A stretch of 64,000 bases of DNA from Bacillota bacterium (GTDB taxonomy: Bacteria > Bacillota > Clostridia > Lachnospirales > Lachnospiraceae): contig JAEZOB010000059.1 of assembly GCA_023414355.1 (NCBI GenBank), forward strand, positions 11,370 through 75,369. The letters run 5' to 3'. The notes below the pieces were generated by a model. The model was not told the origin of the DNA and did no database searches. It saw only the letters and a program-made list of their open reading frames with translations. The first letter of the stretch is position 1. The number at the start of each line of letters is the position of its first letter. Positions 48,692-57,747 of the stretch are shown piece by piece. Both the position numbers and the translations under genes were made by a program.

Positions 48692-49267
48692 ATGAAACAA
48701 TCCTATCATCATACAAATCTTAGAAATGAATTAATCGAAGTTGGAATTAAAATGGTGCAAGAGGTCGGAGCGGATAAGCTTTCTATGCGTAAGCTGGCTT
48801 CCCTCTGCAATGTCAGTGAAGCGGCCCCATATAAACATTTTGCTAGCAAGGAGAAGCTATTGAACGCAATGCAGGAATATGTGACAGAGCAGTTGATGAA
48901 CAGCTTACAAAAAGCAGTGGAAGGTCCGGATCAATCGAAGCCAACCGAATCAATTCTACACATGGGTAAAGCCTATGTTCTATTCTTTATGAAGAATCCG
49001 GAGTACTATGCCTTCCTATTTCTTCATTCGGACCTGTCCTTTAACCTGTCTTCCAATAATGAGCCGGAGAGTTATCCCCCTTTTCAGTATTATAAAAATC
49101 TGGTGTTTGAAGTGTATCGCGCGCTCGGGTACCCGGAGGACCGAATTAAAAATGGACTCATTGCCATGTGGGCAAAGGTTCAAGGAATGGTAGCAATCAC
49201 AGCAATGAAAAATGTTGTCATAGATTTCGAATGGGAACAGGTATTGGATCAGATCTTAATTGAATAA
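48692..49267 (+). CDS. TetR/AcrR-family transcriptional regulator
   Basis: 191 aa. The N-terminal HTH is clear (GADKLSMRKLASLCNVSEAA then PYKHFASKEKLLNAM, about 24-57); the C-terminal ligand domain is of the TetR_C WHG type (MGKAYVLFFMKNPEYYAFLF). AAGGAG lies six bases before the ATG, directly behind a palindromic operator. It precedes an alpha/beta hydrolase gene by 18 bp and most probably controls that gene and itself. Confidence 0.92.
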   Translation: MKQSYHHTNLRNELIEVGIKMVQEVGADKLSMRKLASLCNVSEAAPYKHFASKEKLLNAMQEYVTEQLMNSLQKAVEGPDQSKPTESILHMGKAYVLFFMKNPEYYAFLFLHSDLSFNLSSNNEPESYPPFQYYKNLVFEVYRALGYPEDRIKNGLIAMWAKVQGMVAITAMKNVVIDFEWEQVLDQILIE

Positions 49268-49285
49268 AGAAAGGATCATTTGATT

Positions 49286-50422
49286 ATGAAATTGTATAGA
49301 GACGTATATCGAAAAGGGGGAAAGCTACATATGTGGATAATTTTAGTAGTTATCATACTCTGCCTGGTCATGACAGGTATGATACTATTGCCACCCAGCA
49401 AAGGAAAAGTTCAGCCGTTTCGTAATGAAGATGGTAGTATCCTTGAGGGTAGTATTGCAGAGAAGGTTTTTTATAAAACGAATGGAACGTCATTGGGAAT
49501 GTTTCTGGAAGGAAGAGATGTCTCTAAGCCTGTTCTTCTTTTCTTAAGTGGAGGGCCGGGAATCCCAGAGTATTTTCTGGAGCAGGAGTATCCTACTCAT
49601 TTGGAAGATGAATTTGTTGTTTGTTACTTAGAGTACCGCGGGACTTCCCTTTCCTACGATCCTAATTTAGAGAAAAGTACTCTCAGCACGAAGCAATACG
49701 TAGCGGATGTAGTTGAGGTAACACGGTATCTATGCTCCCGTTTTGGGCAAGAGAAGGTCTATCTGATGGCTCACTCCTTTGGCACCTATATTGCATTAAA
49801 TACAATAACACAGTATCCAGAACTTTATCATGCTTATATTGCTATCTCACAAATGTGTAGACAACGTGAATCCGAGTATCTTGCCTATGACTACATGCTG
49901 GATTGTTACAAAAAGGCTGGAAATAAGAAAAAAGTCAAAGCATTCGAGCAGACTGACATCAAAGCATCCGAAGAAATATATCGTCAGTACTGTAATTCTC
50001 TACTCCGTGACAACTCCATGCATGCTTTAGGAATTGGGACAGCCAGAGATATGCATTCTGTGGTTCAGGATATTCTGATGCCCTCTCTAAAATGCAAAGC
50101 CTACACTCCAATGGAACGTCTGAATATCTATCGGGGTAAACTTTTTGCTCAAACTTCTGAAGTTGCAAAAGATGCATGGAGCTTTGACGCCTTCACGCAG
50201 ATCCCTGAAATCCGGATACCGGTCTATTTTCTTGCAGGAATATACGACTATACCTGCTGCTATTCCTTACAGAAAGAATATTATGAGCAATTAATTGCTC
50301 CCTCCAAGGGCTTCTATACTTTTCAGAAATCCGCTCATAGTCCACTGTTCGAAGAGCCGGAAAAAGGTTTACGTATTATGATTGAGGATGTGAAACAAGG
50401 AAAGACCAAATTGGCGGACTAG
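49286..50422 (+). CDS. Membrane-anchored alpha/beta hydrolase
   Basis: 378 aa from the ATG at 49286, with AAAGGA ten bases upstream; an ATG at 49331 behind AAAAGGGGG is equally possible. A single N-terminal membrane span (MWIILVVIILCLVMTGMIL) is followed by the hydrolase fold: LSGGPG oxyanion motif, nucleophile elbow AHSFGT, acid in AGIYDYTC and His in KSAHSPLF. The proline iminopeptidase-like layout suggests a peptidase or esterase facing outward. It is probably co-transcribed with the TetR gene. Confidence 0.85.
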   Translation: MKLYRDVYRKGGKLHMWIILVVIILCLVMTGMILLPPSKGKVQPFRNEDGSILEGSIAEKVFYKTNGTSLGMFLEGRDVSKPVLLFLSGGPGIPEYFLEQEYPTHLEDEFVVCYLEYRGTSLSYDPNLEKSTLSTKQYVADVVEVTRYLCSRFGQEKVYLMAHSFGTYIALNTITQYPELYHAYIAISQMCRQRESEYLAYDYMLDCYKKAGNKKKVKAFEQTDIKASEEIYRQYCNSLLRDNSMHALGIGTARDMHSVVQDILMPSLKCKAYTPMERLNIYRGKLFAQTSEVAKDAWSFDAFTQIPEIRIPVYFLAGIYDYTCCYSLQKEYYEQLIAPSKGFYTFQKSAHSPLFEEPEKGLRIMIEDVKQGKTKLAD

Positions 50423-50553
50423 ACAAAATGGAAATCAGATCGAGGATTTTTTGCCATAACTGGATGGATTTTGTTGAATAACCTCATGTTTTGTAATATA
50501 CTTTAGAAGCAGCTAATAATTACATAAGCAACGACTGAAAGGGACATTTGAGC

Positions 50554-51159
50554 ATGAAGAAAAAGAGTATATTATCAGTATTACTTGCCTTAGTTATGGT
50601 GTTTTCACTGACATCCACAGCTTTTGCAGCAACAGGTAAAACCGTGACATTCAACGGAGGTCATATCTACCAGGCAGAGAAAGGTAAGCCCGGCACTATT
50701 CAAATCAAGCTGTCAAACATAACGAAAACAAAAAAAGATGTAAAAATCGACCTTATGGACTATATTGATGATGCTTCCTTGGCCGACATAGTTTTTGGCT
50801 ATACAGAAGAGGATGAGGCAATTACACTAAAAGATATTGTGTCCAATGGAGTTAATGTATACTATGCAGATAAATCACCTGTAACAGTTACCTCAAAAAG
50901 TGTTTTAACCTGTTTCTGGGCTAATTATACGGGAAGTGTGGAAAAAGCAACTTATACTCCAAAGTATTATTCTTTTGATGACTATCAAAGCAACCCAGAT
51001 AAGGCAAAAGTGCTTAAGACGAAACCGGATGGAGATTATTTCCTTGCTCCGGGAACCAGTATGAAATTTACTAAATCAGGTAAATTCCTGTTTATTGTGA
51101 AAGATGATGGTTTCATCGATGGTAGCCCAGTCAGTGCTTTTTGTATCATTGTTAAGTAG
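50554..51159 (+). CDS. Small secreted protein of unknown function
   Basis: 201 aa from the ATG at 50554 (GAAAGGGAC upstream; a TTG six bases earlier is too close). Signal peptide MKKKSILSVLLALVMVFSL, cleavage AFA-AT. The mature part is beta-rich with a KPGTIQIKLSNITKTKKDVK segment, a central acidic stretch (YTEEDEAITLKDI) and a C-terminal KSGKFLFIVKDDGFIDG. I do not recognise a domain. Monocistronic, ended by a good terminator. Confidence 0.75.
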   Translation: MKKKSILSVLLALVMVFSLTSTAFAATGKTVTFNGGHIYQAEKGKPGTIQIKLSNITKTKKDVKIDLMDYIDDASLADIVFGYTEEDEAITLKDIVSNGVNVYYADKSPVTVTSKSVLTCFWANYTGSVEKATYTPKYYSFDDYQSNPDKAKVLKTKPDGDYFLAPGTSMKFTKSGKFLFIVKDDGFIDGSPVSAFCIIVK

Positions 51160-51206
51160 TTCGAGCTTTTTTTGGCTCGTAAAATAGATTAATAGTTTTT
51201 TCATAA

Positions 51207-51249
51207 GTGTACCCTCAGATGGCTCAATCTCCTTCTGAGGGTACTTTTA
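51207..51249 (+). terminator. Terminator after the small secreted protein gene
   Basis: GTACCCTCAGA pairs with TCTGAGGGTAC (51209-51219 with 51234-51244), followed by TTTTATG. A CGAGC/GCTCG hairpin with a T-rich loop precedes it. Confidence 0.85.
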
Positions 51250-51305
51250 TGCCCTATGACGAGCTCTTCGCGTCATATTATACTTTTCCTCATATAGGAG
51301 ATCCA

Positions 51306-52145
51306 TCAGTCCCAAATGGGACCTCTTACAAATAGATCCTCCTGCGAACCATCAATCCATCCCTTCTCGTTTTTGCTATTGATGATTCTAATATAACATT
51401 TCCCTTTGTCTGAAACATATACTTTATCTGCTCTTACTTTATCCCCGGAATTTAATTCAAATGCAACTGCTGCGCTTTTTTTAACAGCTTTGTATGCCAC
51501 AAATTTCTTTTTTACCTTATATACATATTCCTGGGAATAGGACATCAGGTTATAAGTATTTGTTTCAACCGCAACTATCTTACTATTAACCAATTCATAT
51601 GGTATAGAGCAATCATAATCACCTATTGCATTTCCAATCGGCCTGTTAGCTATCAGCTCAAAGGTTGCAGCTTCGGAAATGTTCCCAAAAAAATAGATCG
51701 CCATATTTAAAAATGGGGGAGCATCGTCTCTTTTTATCGTTTGAATTAGCTTAAGTTTGGAATCCTTATATTGCAGATATAAGGTTTTCAAACAGAGCGC
51801 ACTGTAATCTCTTGGAGTAATAAAAAGATCCTGGGCATTGTCATCCGCGCTTATATCTGCCAAATTGACGGTAAAATACTGGCATTTGTAAGTTTTCTCA
51901 AAAACAATAGTATCATTAATCGTTACAGTTAATGTTTTCTTCATCTCATCTTTTTTCACATCCGTTTGCTTACAAATTACCTTCTCATTTTTTCCATCAC
52001 AATCCAAATCCACATTGTATACTTCATCAAATTCCAATTCTTTAAACTGTCTCTGCTCAGAAGCACTAGCCTTTGAATTATTCGTGACACCGGATAATAG
52101 TGCCAGAATTACTACCATACATATGAAATGTTTTTTTCTGAACAT
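51306..52145 (-). CDS. Secreted protein with C-terminal SH3-like domain
   Basis: 279 aa, signal peptide at the N-terminus (FRKKHFICMVVILALLSG, cleavage near ASA-SE). Residues about 35-90 include NVDLDCDGKNEKVICKQ, an FG-GAP/VCBS-like calcium-turn pattern; the last 60 residues (SGDKVRADKVYVSDKGKCYI, EKGWIDGS) look like a bacterial SH3 domain that would bind cell wall. Function unknown; it may be a surface-attached sensor or inhibitor. AAGGAG precedes the ATG. No linked gene. Confidence 0.75.
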   Translation of the reverse strand: MFRKKHFICMVVILALLSGVTNNSKASASEQRQFKELEFDEVYNVDLDCDGKNEKVICKQTDVKKDEMKKTLTVTINDTIVFEKTYKCQYFTVNLADISADDNAQDLFITPRDYSALCLKTLYLQYKDSKLKLIQTIKRDDAPPFLNMAIYFFGNISEAATFELIANRPIGNAIGDYDCSIPYELVNSKIVAVETNTYNLMSYSQEYVYKVKKKFVAYKAVKKSAAVAFELNSGDKVRADKVYVSDKGKCYIRIINSKNEKGWIDGSQEDLFVRGPIWD

Positions 52146-52324
52146 AATATACTCCTTGTATGATTAGTCCTAATGATATCGTAGTTCCTAATGGAACATA
52201 AACTAAGATTATTCCTTAATTGCTTACTAAGACTATATTTATTATGGTATATTATAACAGCTGTTTCTTAATTTTTTCTTACCATTTATATAAAGTTTTT
52301 CTAAATGATAGGAATTATGCGTTA

Positions 52325-52367
52325 AAGAAAAGAGAAGATGTATCACGTGAATGATGCATCTTCTCTT
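52325..52367 (-). terminator. Terminator after tRNA-Cys (first copy)
   Basis: AGAGAAGATG (52331-52340) pairs with CATCTTCTCT (52357-52366); the minus strand continues TTTTCTTTAAC. Apart from this hairpin and the tRNA, the 378-bp gap between 52146 and 52523 shows only AT-rich DNA. Confidence 0.75.
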
Positions 52368-52372
52368 TCTTA

Positions 52373-52443
52373 AGGCGACAAGCAGATTTGAACTGCTGAT
52401 CAGGGTGTTGCAGACCCATGCCTTACCGCTTGGCTATGTCGCC
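52373..52443 (-). tRNA. tRNA-Cys (anticodon GCA), copy 1
   Basis: 71 nt. Acceptor stem GGCGACA / TGTCGCC with discriminator U, anticodon loop CTGCAAC with GCA, T loop TTCAAAT. CCA is not encoded. The T stem AGCAG/CTGCT differs from the second tRNA-Cys at 63574 but keeps pairing. Confidence 0.95.
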
Positions 52444-52523
52444 GTATTTAATTACGAAACAGTGACTTTATTATAACAATCCCACTGAAATACGTCAATA
52501 GCAAACTCGGTATTTTTCTGATT

Positions 52524-53327
52524 TCATATCTCTCTATTTCTGACAGTTTGCGACTTAAACCTTATCGTATACCAGATACTTACGACTACAGCGATGATAA
52601 GATAACCAATCGCAACATATGGGAGCAGATCCATGATGTTTCCGATAAAAATACTGCTTATAGTCAGGTTAAACATAAAGTGTAGCCAGACCGGAATGAC
52701 TGCATTTTTATTAAGGTGATATAGTACACCTGTCATGACTCCAAAGGAAACAATGCTCAACAGAAAGCAGCTGATATATAAAGCCAGTATCCCTCCCGTA
52801 TATCCGGTCGCAAACCAAAGCGGTGTGTGCCAGAAGCCCTGAATGATCCCGACTACCATACAGCCTTTGATCAGACCATACTTTTCCACCAGTATGGGTT
52901 GCAGATAACCTCTCCAGCCTGCCTCCTCACCGGTTGCTCCCTGCAGCAGATTGACGATAAATGCCATCAGCCAGGACGAGACGGAGGTATTGATCAGGCT
53001 GATGATCGCGATATTTCGTTGATACGCAACCAAAGTAATCGAGATAAAGAATACTATCAGCTGTATTCCGGTTGCTGAAAGCAAAAGCCTCCAATTGATC
53101 CTCTCGTGAAATAATCCCCGGAAGAACTTCTTCCTGGTCTTTTCCGGCATTAGCTTATGATGCATAATCAGTAATACAAAGGTCGGAGTCCAGGAGCATA
53201 ACATGACCATAAAAGCTTTCACCCAGCTTTGATCCGATATTTTCAGCAGAACAAAGCCTGTCATTCCGATGAACGCCCAGAACGTAAGATACGTAAATAA
53301 TAAATAGCGTTTAACCATTTTATTCAT
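52524..53327 (-). CDS. CPBP-family intramembrane metalloprotease
   Basis: 267 aa, about eight hydrophobic helices. Catalytic motifs of the CAAX/Abi protease family: ATGEEAGWRGYLQPIL (EExxWRG, about 134), IIQGFWHTPLWF and PVWLHFMFNLT. The EExxWRG form marks the larger subfamily and differs from the EExxxR of the protein at 46687. AAGGAGGATT precedes the ATG. Substrate unknown. It lies directly upstream (in transcription terms) of tRNA-Cys on the same strand. Confidence 0.88.
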   Translation of the reverse strand: MNKMVKRYLLFTYLTFWAFIGMTGFVLLKISDQSWVKAFMVMLCSWTPTFVLLIMHHKLMPEKTRKKFFRGLFHERINWRLLLSATGIQLIVFFISITLVAYQRNIAIISLINTSVSSWLMAFIVNLLQGATGEEAGWRGYLQPILVEKYGLIKGCMVVGIIQGFWHTPLWFATGYTGGILALYISCFLLSIVSFGVMTGVLYHLNKNAVIPVWLHFMFNLTISSIFIGNIMDLLPYVAIGYLIIAVVVSIWYTIRFKSQTVRNREI

Positions 53328-53497
53328 AAATCCTCCTTCTGTGAAGTTCCTATTCCTTCACAAAGAGAAGCTTAAACCAGGGGGTAACCCCAATGTCAAT
53401 ACCTCGTAGATAATTATTCGTTAATTAAAATGTCAAAAGATCTTCCGCTTCTTTATTCATGACTGAACCATATAACCACATTTCCGGTCAAATTTCT

Positions 53498-54322
53498 TTA
53501 TTCAGTTTTATTAGTCCTTACTACAGGCCCATAAAGCTCCAGGTAGGACCGAATCTGTCCTGCTTTCTCTGAGACCAGAAGCATTCCGATATAAGCTTCT
53601 CCGCGCAGTCTCCAGCCGCTCACTTCACACCATTCTCTGACTTTCCCATAGGTCTCCGCAATAATATTGCCAGCCTCAGGTCCATCCTGAAGAAGCATAT
53701 GGACACAGGTATCATGTTTTATGACATTTGGTTCCGTGGCATCTGCCACCTCCTCCGTGAGCACCATCTTATTGGACACCAACCCCACATCGGAGAGTAC
53801 GATATGCCTCTTCATCTTCCGAAATACCGGAAGCTGCACATCCTTCATGGCATGCAGCTTAGAATATTCCTGATAGGATCTGTAATCCTCGATTTCACCG
53901 AGTATTCGAAATGGTGGCATCGGCTTGACAGTGATCTCCCAGAGTCCATCCCTGATTTCTATATAAGACTCTTCCAGGTTCTGAAGATTCTCATTTATAT
54001 TCTCAAGTCTTTTGATTTCCTCCTCAAGAGACCTTCTCTTATCGGAAATGATGCTGCAGATCTCTCCAAGATCACTTTTATAAAGAATTTTCTCCATCTC
54101 CGGAATTCCCAGATCCACCGAACGGTAAAACTCAATCGCCAGGACCTTATCCATATCCTGCTCGGAGTAATAGCGGTATCGGTTGTCCCCTGACTGCATT
54201 GGCCGAAGAAGCCCCTTTTCCTCATAGTAACGTATCTTATCCTTCGAGACTCCGGTCAATTTGACAACCTCTCCGATTGTAAAGCAGGAATTGTCTTCCA
54301 TATTATTTTCCTTCACTCCCAT
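53498..54322 (-). CDS. MerR-family regulator with BmrR-like effector domain
   Basis: 274 aa. The winged HTH (FTIGEVVKLTGVSKDKIRYY, EEKGLLRPMQSGDNRYRYYS, about 14-55) is followed by a coiled-coil dimer helix (RRSLEEEIKRLENINENLQN, about 100-120) and a C-terminal GyrI/BmrR-type domain. Regulators of this kind sense lipophilic compounds and activate exporters. GGAGG lies five bases before the start; a second ATG at 54301 is possible. A MATE exporter lies 1.2 kb away. Confidence 0.88.
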   Translation of the reverse strand: MGVKENNMEDNSCFTIGEVVKLTGVSKDKIRYYEEKGLLRPMQSGDNRYRYYSEQDMDKVLAIEFYRSVDLGIPEMEKILYKSDLGEICSIISDKRRSLEEEIKRLENINENLQNLEESYIEIRDGLWEITVKPMPPFRILGEIEDYRSYQEYSKLHAMKDVQLPVFRKMKRHIVLSDVGLVSNKMVLTEEVADATEPNVIKHDTCVHMLLQDGPEAGNIIAETYGKVREWCEVSGWRLRGEAYIGMLLVSEKAGQIRSYLELYGPVVRTNKTE

Positions 54323-54373
54323 ACTCTCCTCCAGCCCTGCACAGGTTATTTATGTACATAAACTATAATTAGC

Positions 54374-55285
54374 TCAATTCGCACCATAAGCTGCATAACT
54401 GTTACGGCTTCGAAAGTCGAGCGGTGTAAGCAGGAACGTCTTCTTAAATAGAAAGCTAAAATAAGACACATTATTGAAACCGCATTGATCAGCGATATTA
54501 TAGATCTGTAGGTTGGTCCTTAATAATAAATCCTTTGCCTTGTTTAGCCTTGCTGTGGTGATATACTCATTTGGCGTGGTTTGCATGACTTCGGTAAATA
54601 TTTTATGAAAGTAGTTCGGACTTAATCCGGCAATATCAGAAAGCTGTTGTAAGGAAAGCTTCTGACTTATATTCTCATTAATATAATCCAACGTTTTTCT
54701 AATTGCCTTTCCATAAGGGGAGAGCTGCATTGTATTCACCGGATTGCAGGTATCCTGATAAAGAAGATAGAGAATATTCAGAACACATGACTTCATAAGC
54801 ATTTCGCCTCCCGGAATCGGATTCAGATATGTTTGAAAGATCATATCAAATAATGAATAGTATTTGTCCTCGCTCCGAATATGGAAGACCGTCGGTATAT
54901 TGTCAAGAATCGAATTGTTATAATACTTCTGATATTTTAATTCCGCCCGTTCCATGATGCAGGAATTATACCAAATAGGATGGGTTTGGAGCGTGTTCGC
55001 CATATCAAAGGATATAAAATAACAGGAATATGGCATAATCCCCTGAGTATACTGTCCAGGTCTGCGAAAAATGATATCTCCCTTATGGATCGGAATCAAT
55101 TCTTCATCAATGTACATACTACCTTCACTATCCAAATGGTATTCCAATTCATAATCCTTTACACATCTTGCCGGTAGGGCATCGCCTTTCGAATAGCCCT
55201 CGCTGCCGTTGAAGACCTGAGCATAAATTACCACCGGGTTGATCCGAGACATCGGAAGATTTTCATGTCTCACCTCTGTATTCAT
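54374..55285 (-). CDS. AraC-family regulator with cupin-like sensor domain
   Basis: 303 aa. The N-terminal beta-barrel AraC_binding domain (about 20-100; EYHLDSEGSMYIDEELIPIH, KGDIIFRRPGQY) is followed by a C-terminal double HTH (KLSLQQLSDIAGLSPNYFHK, QIYNIADQCGFNNVSYFSFL). Such regulators usually sense sugars or related small molecules. GGAGGGATAGG precedes the ATG. It is divergent from the MATE transporter gene with 186 bp between starts, so that transporter is the likely target. Confidence 0.88.
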   Translation of the reverse strand: MNTEVRHENLPMSRINPVVIYAQVFNGSEGYSKGDALPARCVKDYELEYHLDSEGSMYIDEELIPIHKGDIIFRRPGQYTQGIMPYSCYFISFDMANTLQTHPIWYNSCIMERAELKYQKYYNNSILDNIPTVFHIRSEDKYYSLFDMIFQTYLNPIPGGEMLMKSCVLNILYLLYQDTCNPVNTMQLSPYGKAIRKTLDYINENISQKLSLQQLSDIAGLSPNYFHKIFTEVMQTTPNEYITTARLNKAKDLLLRTNLQIYNIADQCGFNNVSYFSFLFKKTFLLTPLDFRSRNSYAAYGAN

Positions 55286-55471
55286 CCTATCCCTCCATTC
55301 GCAAATACTTACTCAGTTATTATATCACTACTGCTACCGAATGTCATTCTCATAAAATTTTATTTATCTCATCATAAGATTTTGATAGATATCAGAAGAT
55401 ACTTTATTGTGAAATGTATCATTTTATAATAAAATCTGAAGCAATCAATCATTCACTTAGGGGGAATCAAA

Positions 55472-56863
55472 ATGTCATATCACAAGAATCAACAATCCAA
55501 TCATTTTGCTATGATTATGAGCATGGCCTTGCCCATTATTATCCAAGGCCTTGTTTTTCAGTTACAGGCAGTTGTTGATAAAGCTTTTCTAGGAAAGATC
55601 GACACGAACTACCTGTCTGCTGTTGGGGTCGCACAGCTGCCCTTTTTTACTACGGTTGATGCCCTTACAGCAATCTGCACCGGTCTGACTATCATTGTTG
55701 CCATGAAGTTCGGTGCCGGGAAACAGAAGGAAATTCATGAAAGTGTAAATGCAGCTATTGTTTTTAACTTTATGCTCTCGTTATCGCTTTACATAATATG
55801 GAATGCATTTCCTGATACTATCTTATCGTGGATGAATGTGAGCGATACCCTGGTTCCGTATTGCAATGACTATATTCGGACCTTATCCTTCTTCCTTATC
55901 CTGTTTGGTATCGATATATCCCTGCAGGCCACACTTCAGGGCATGGGTAAAACCAAACCGATTATGTACGTGGGCTTAGTTAAAGTATTGTTAAATATTC
56001 TGCTGGCCTGGGTTTTTATCTTCGGTAAATTAGGTTTTTCCGCGATGTATGTCTATGGTGCCGCTTTAGCAACAACGATTTCCAATATCGTCGGCACTTT
56101 GCTCCTAATCATATACTTTGTTGCATCCAAAGATCTCTCGCCGAATATGAAGCTTAGGGAAATCTTCAACTTTCGTTGGGATTTGTACAGAAAAATCATT
56201 CAACTGGGACTCCCTACCGGCACAGAATATTTGCTATGGAATATCAGTAATCTGATTTTAGTCAGTCTCCTGAATAAGCAGGGAGTCAAAGTGGTGGCGG
56301 TCTTTACTGTAACCTATGCGATTGAAATATTTGTTTATATGATTTTCAATGGAATCGCCAGAGCCACCCTTACCCTGGTAGGCAACCGCATTGGTGCTGG
56401 AGATAAGACAGCCGCCAAAAGCATCATGACAAGCTCCATCCGCTATAGCATGCTCTTTGTGCTTCTGTTCTGTACGATATTTACTGTTTTTCCAAGGCCG
56501 ATCCTGTCCATATTTACAAATGATCGGGAATTGATCAATATGTCCGTCTTTTACTTGTTTATGAGAGGAATTACCATGTTCCCGAAATCCTTGAATGTCG
56601 TGGTAGGCAGCGGCAACAGGGCAAATGGTGATGTGAAATGGATGCTGTATACACAAATTCTCGGATCGGTCTTTGTTGTAGCTGCTGCTTACTGTTTCAT
56701 CTATGGCTTTCAGCTTGGTGCAATAGCAATCTATCTGACCCTTTTCCTGGATGAGCTGCTCAGGGCGACATTGAATACCATCCGCTTCTATAAAGGGAAT
56801 GTTTTTAGACCAATCTCCTTCCTTTCTTTCCAAAGAAGGAAAGAGATACATGCCGAAGATTGA
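55472..56863 (+). CDS. MATE-family multidrug/cation antiporter
   Basis: 463 aa, about twelve hydrophobic helices in two similar halves: GLVFQLQAVVDKAFLGKID in the first and TGTEYLLWNISNLILVSLLN in the second, as in NorM/DinF-type MATE proteins. It exports drugs or metabolites against a sodium or proton gradient. AGGGGGAATC lies seven bases before the ATG. The divergent AraC gene probably regulates it. Natural cargo unknown. Confidence 0.92.
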   Translation: MSYHKNQQSNHFAMIMSMALPIIIQGLVFQLQAVVDKAFLGKIDTNYLSAVGVAQLPFFTTVDALTAICTGLTIIVAMKFGAGKQKEIHESVNAAIVFNFMLSLSLYIIWNAFPDTILSWMNVSDTLVPYCNDYIRTLSFFLILFGIDISLQATLQGMGKTKPIMYVGLVKVLLNILLAWVFIFGKLGFSAMYVYGAALATTISNIVGTLLLIIYFVASKDLSPNMKLREIFNFRWDLYRKIIQLGLPTGTEYLLWNISNLILVSLLNKQGVKVVAVFTVTYAIEIFVYMIFNGIARATLTLVGNRIGAGDKTAAKSIMTSSIRYSMLFVLLFCTIFTVFPRPILSIFTNDRELINMSVFYLFMRGITMFPKSLNVVVGSGNRANGDVKWMLYTQILGSVFVVAAAYCFIYGFQLGAIAIYLTLFLDELLRATLNTIRFYKGNVFRPISFLSFQRRKEIHAED

Positions 56864-56913
56864 GTGATGGCCTTAGACGCTTCTTCACTGCCAGTTATGT
56901 TCCTGACAGAGCA

Positions 56914-56989
56914 ATAAAAAAAGAACCCTACACCTGTATTCCGATGAATTATCCTCAGATAACACATCGGGTTCCCGGTTAAGGGTTCT
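56914..56989 (-). terminator. Large terminator with nested hairpin
   Basis: AGAACCCT (56922-56929) pairs with AGGGTTCT (56982-56989) and encloses a CCGATG/CATCGG stem (56941-56946 with 56965-56970). On the minus strand it ends in a run of T (56915-56921). It closes the XRE gene that stops at 56999. Confidence 0.8.
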
Positions 56990-56998
56990 GACTTTATA

Positions 56999-57613
56999 TT
57001 ATTCCGACCAGTCCATTTGATGATTCGGAATACCTTTCCTTTTACACTGCTCGATTACTCGCTCTTTTTCCTCTGCATTTCCGATGGTATATCTCAGTAT
57101 TAAATCTCGAAATACGATGTATTTTATATTATTCCTTTTAAAGTCCACATACCAGTTGATACCCCTGTTGTCATTCCCCATCATTACCTTGGCGAATCTT
57201 TCAGGCAGATCCATTACATTGGAGGAAAATGTGATCCCTGTCCAGTAGCGGGGAGTGTTTTCCGTCCTCCATAATTCCACCTTATTTACCTGAAGGCAGT
57301 CCAGGATATCCTCATTCTCAATACTTTCCTTGATCAGTAAGCCTTCATAGATACCTTCCTCCTCAGTCGATAGTACTTTTCCGCAGGATTTCACCTCCCT
57401 GACTCCGTCCACAGTCAGCTCGTCCTTAAGAAGCACATCGACCGATACCCCGAAGAGCCTGCTTATTTCCAGCAGCTTCTCCGTCTCAGGAAGAGAGATA
57501 TCCATCTCCCATTTGGAGATCGACTGTCTACTGACAGAACATTTTTCGGCCAGGGTTTCCTGAGACATTCCGCTCCTATTCCTTAAATATTGAATCTTTT
57601 CAGATAATTTCAT
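56999..57613 (-). CDS. XRE-family transcriptional regulator
   Basis: 204 aa from the ATG at 57613 (AAAGGGGTAACAG upstream); the longer frame to 57745 lacks a ribosome site and runs up to the HIT gene stop. The N-terminal HTH_3 domain (IQYLRNRSGMSQETLAEKCS, RQSISKWEMDISLPETEKLL) occupies about 5-60. The rest, about 140 residues, is soluble with a WYVDFKRNNIKYIVFRDLIL segment that I do not recognise. It may sense a ligand. HIT and small Cys-rich protein genes lie upstream on the same strand. Confidence 0.85.
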   Translation of the reverse strand: MKLSEKIQYLRNRSGMSQETLAEKCSVSRQSISKWEMDISLPETEKLLEISRLFGVSVDVLLKDELTVDGVREVKSCGKVLSTEEEGIYEGLLIKESIENEDILDCLQVNKVELWRTENTPRYWTGITFSSNVMDLPERFAKVMMGNDNRGINWYVDFKRNNIKYIVFRDLILRYTIGNAEEKERVIEQCKRKGIPNHQMDWSE

Positions 57614-57747
57614 ATCTGTTACCCCTTTCCTATTGCTATAACAATAGGATATCAGTATTCTCTTTTGGATTCTACCAACTACAGCGTTCTCTTTCGCAAC
57701 CGCAGGGCGCGCAAAGACTGGTTCAGCTGGTATCATTCGTATCATAG

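Noticed and set aside
46687..53327. Bacteriocin locus suggested by two CPBP proteases
   Set aside because: No precursor peptide with a double-glycine leader and no dedicated peptidase-ABC exporter were seen near either protease.
53699..54193. 164-codon plus-strand frame opposite the MerR gene
   Set aside because: Antisense to a clear regulator gene, no domain recognised.
56258..56851. 197-codon minus frame opposite the MATE gene
   Set aside because: Antisense shadow; the MATE frame has strong membrane-protein character and a good ribosome site.
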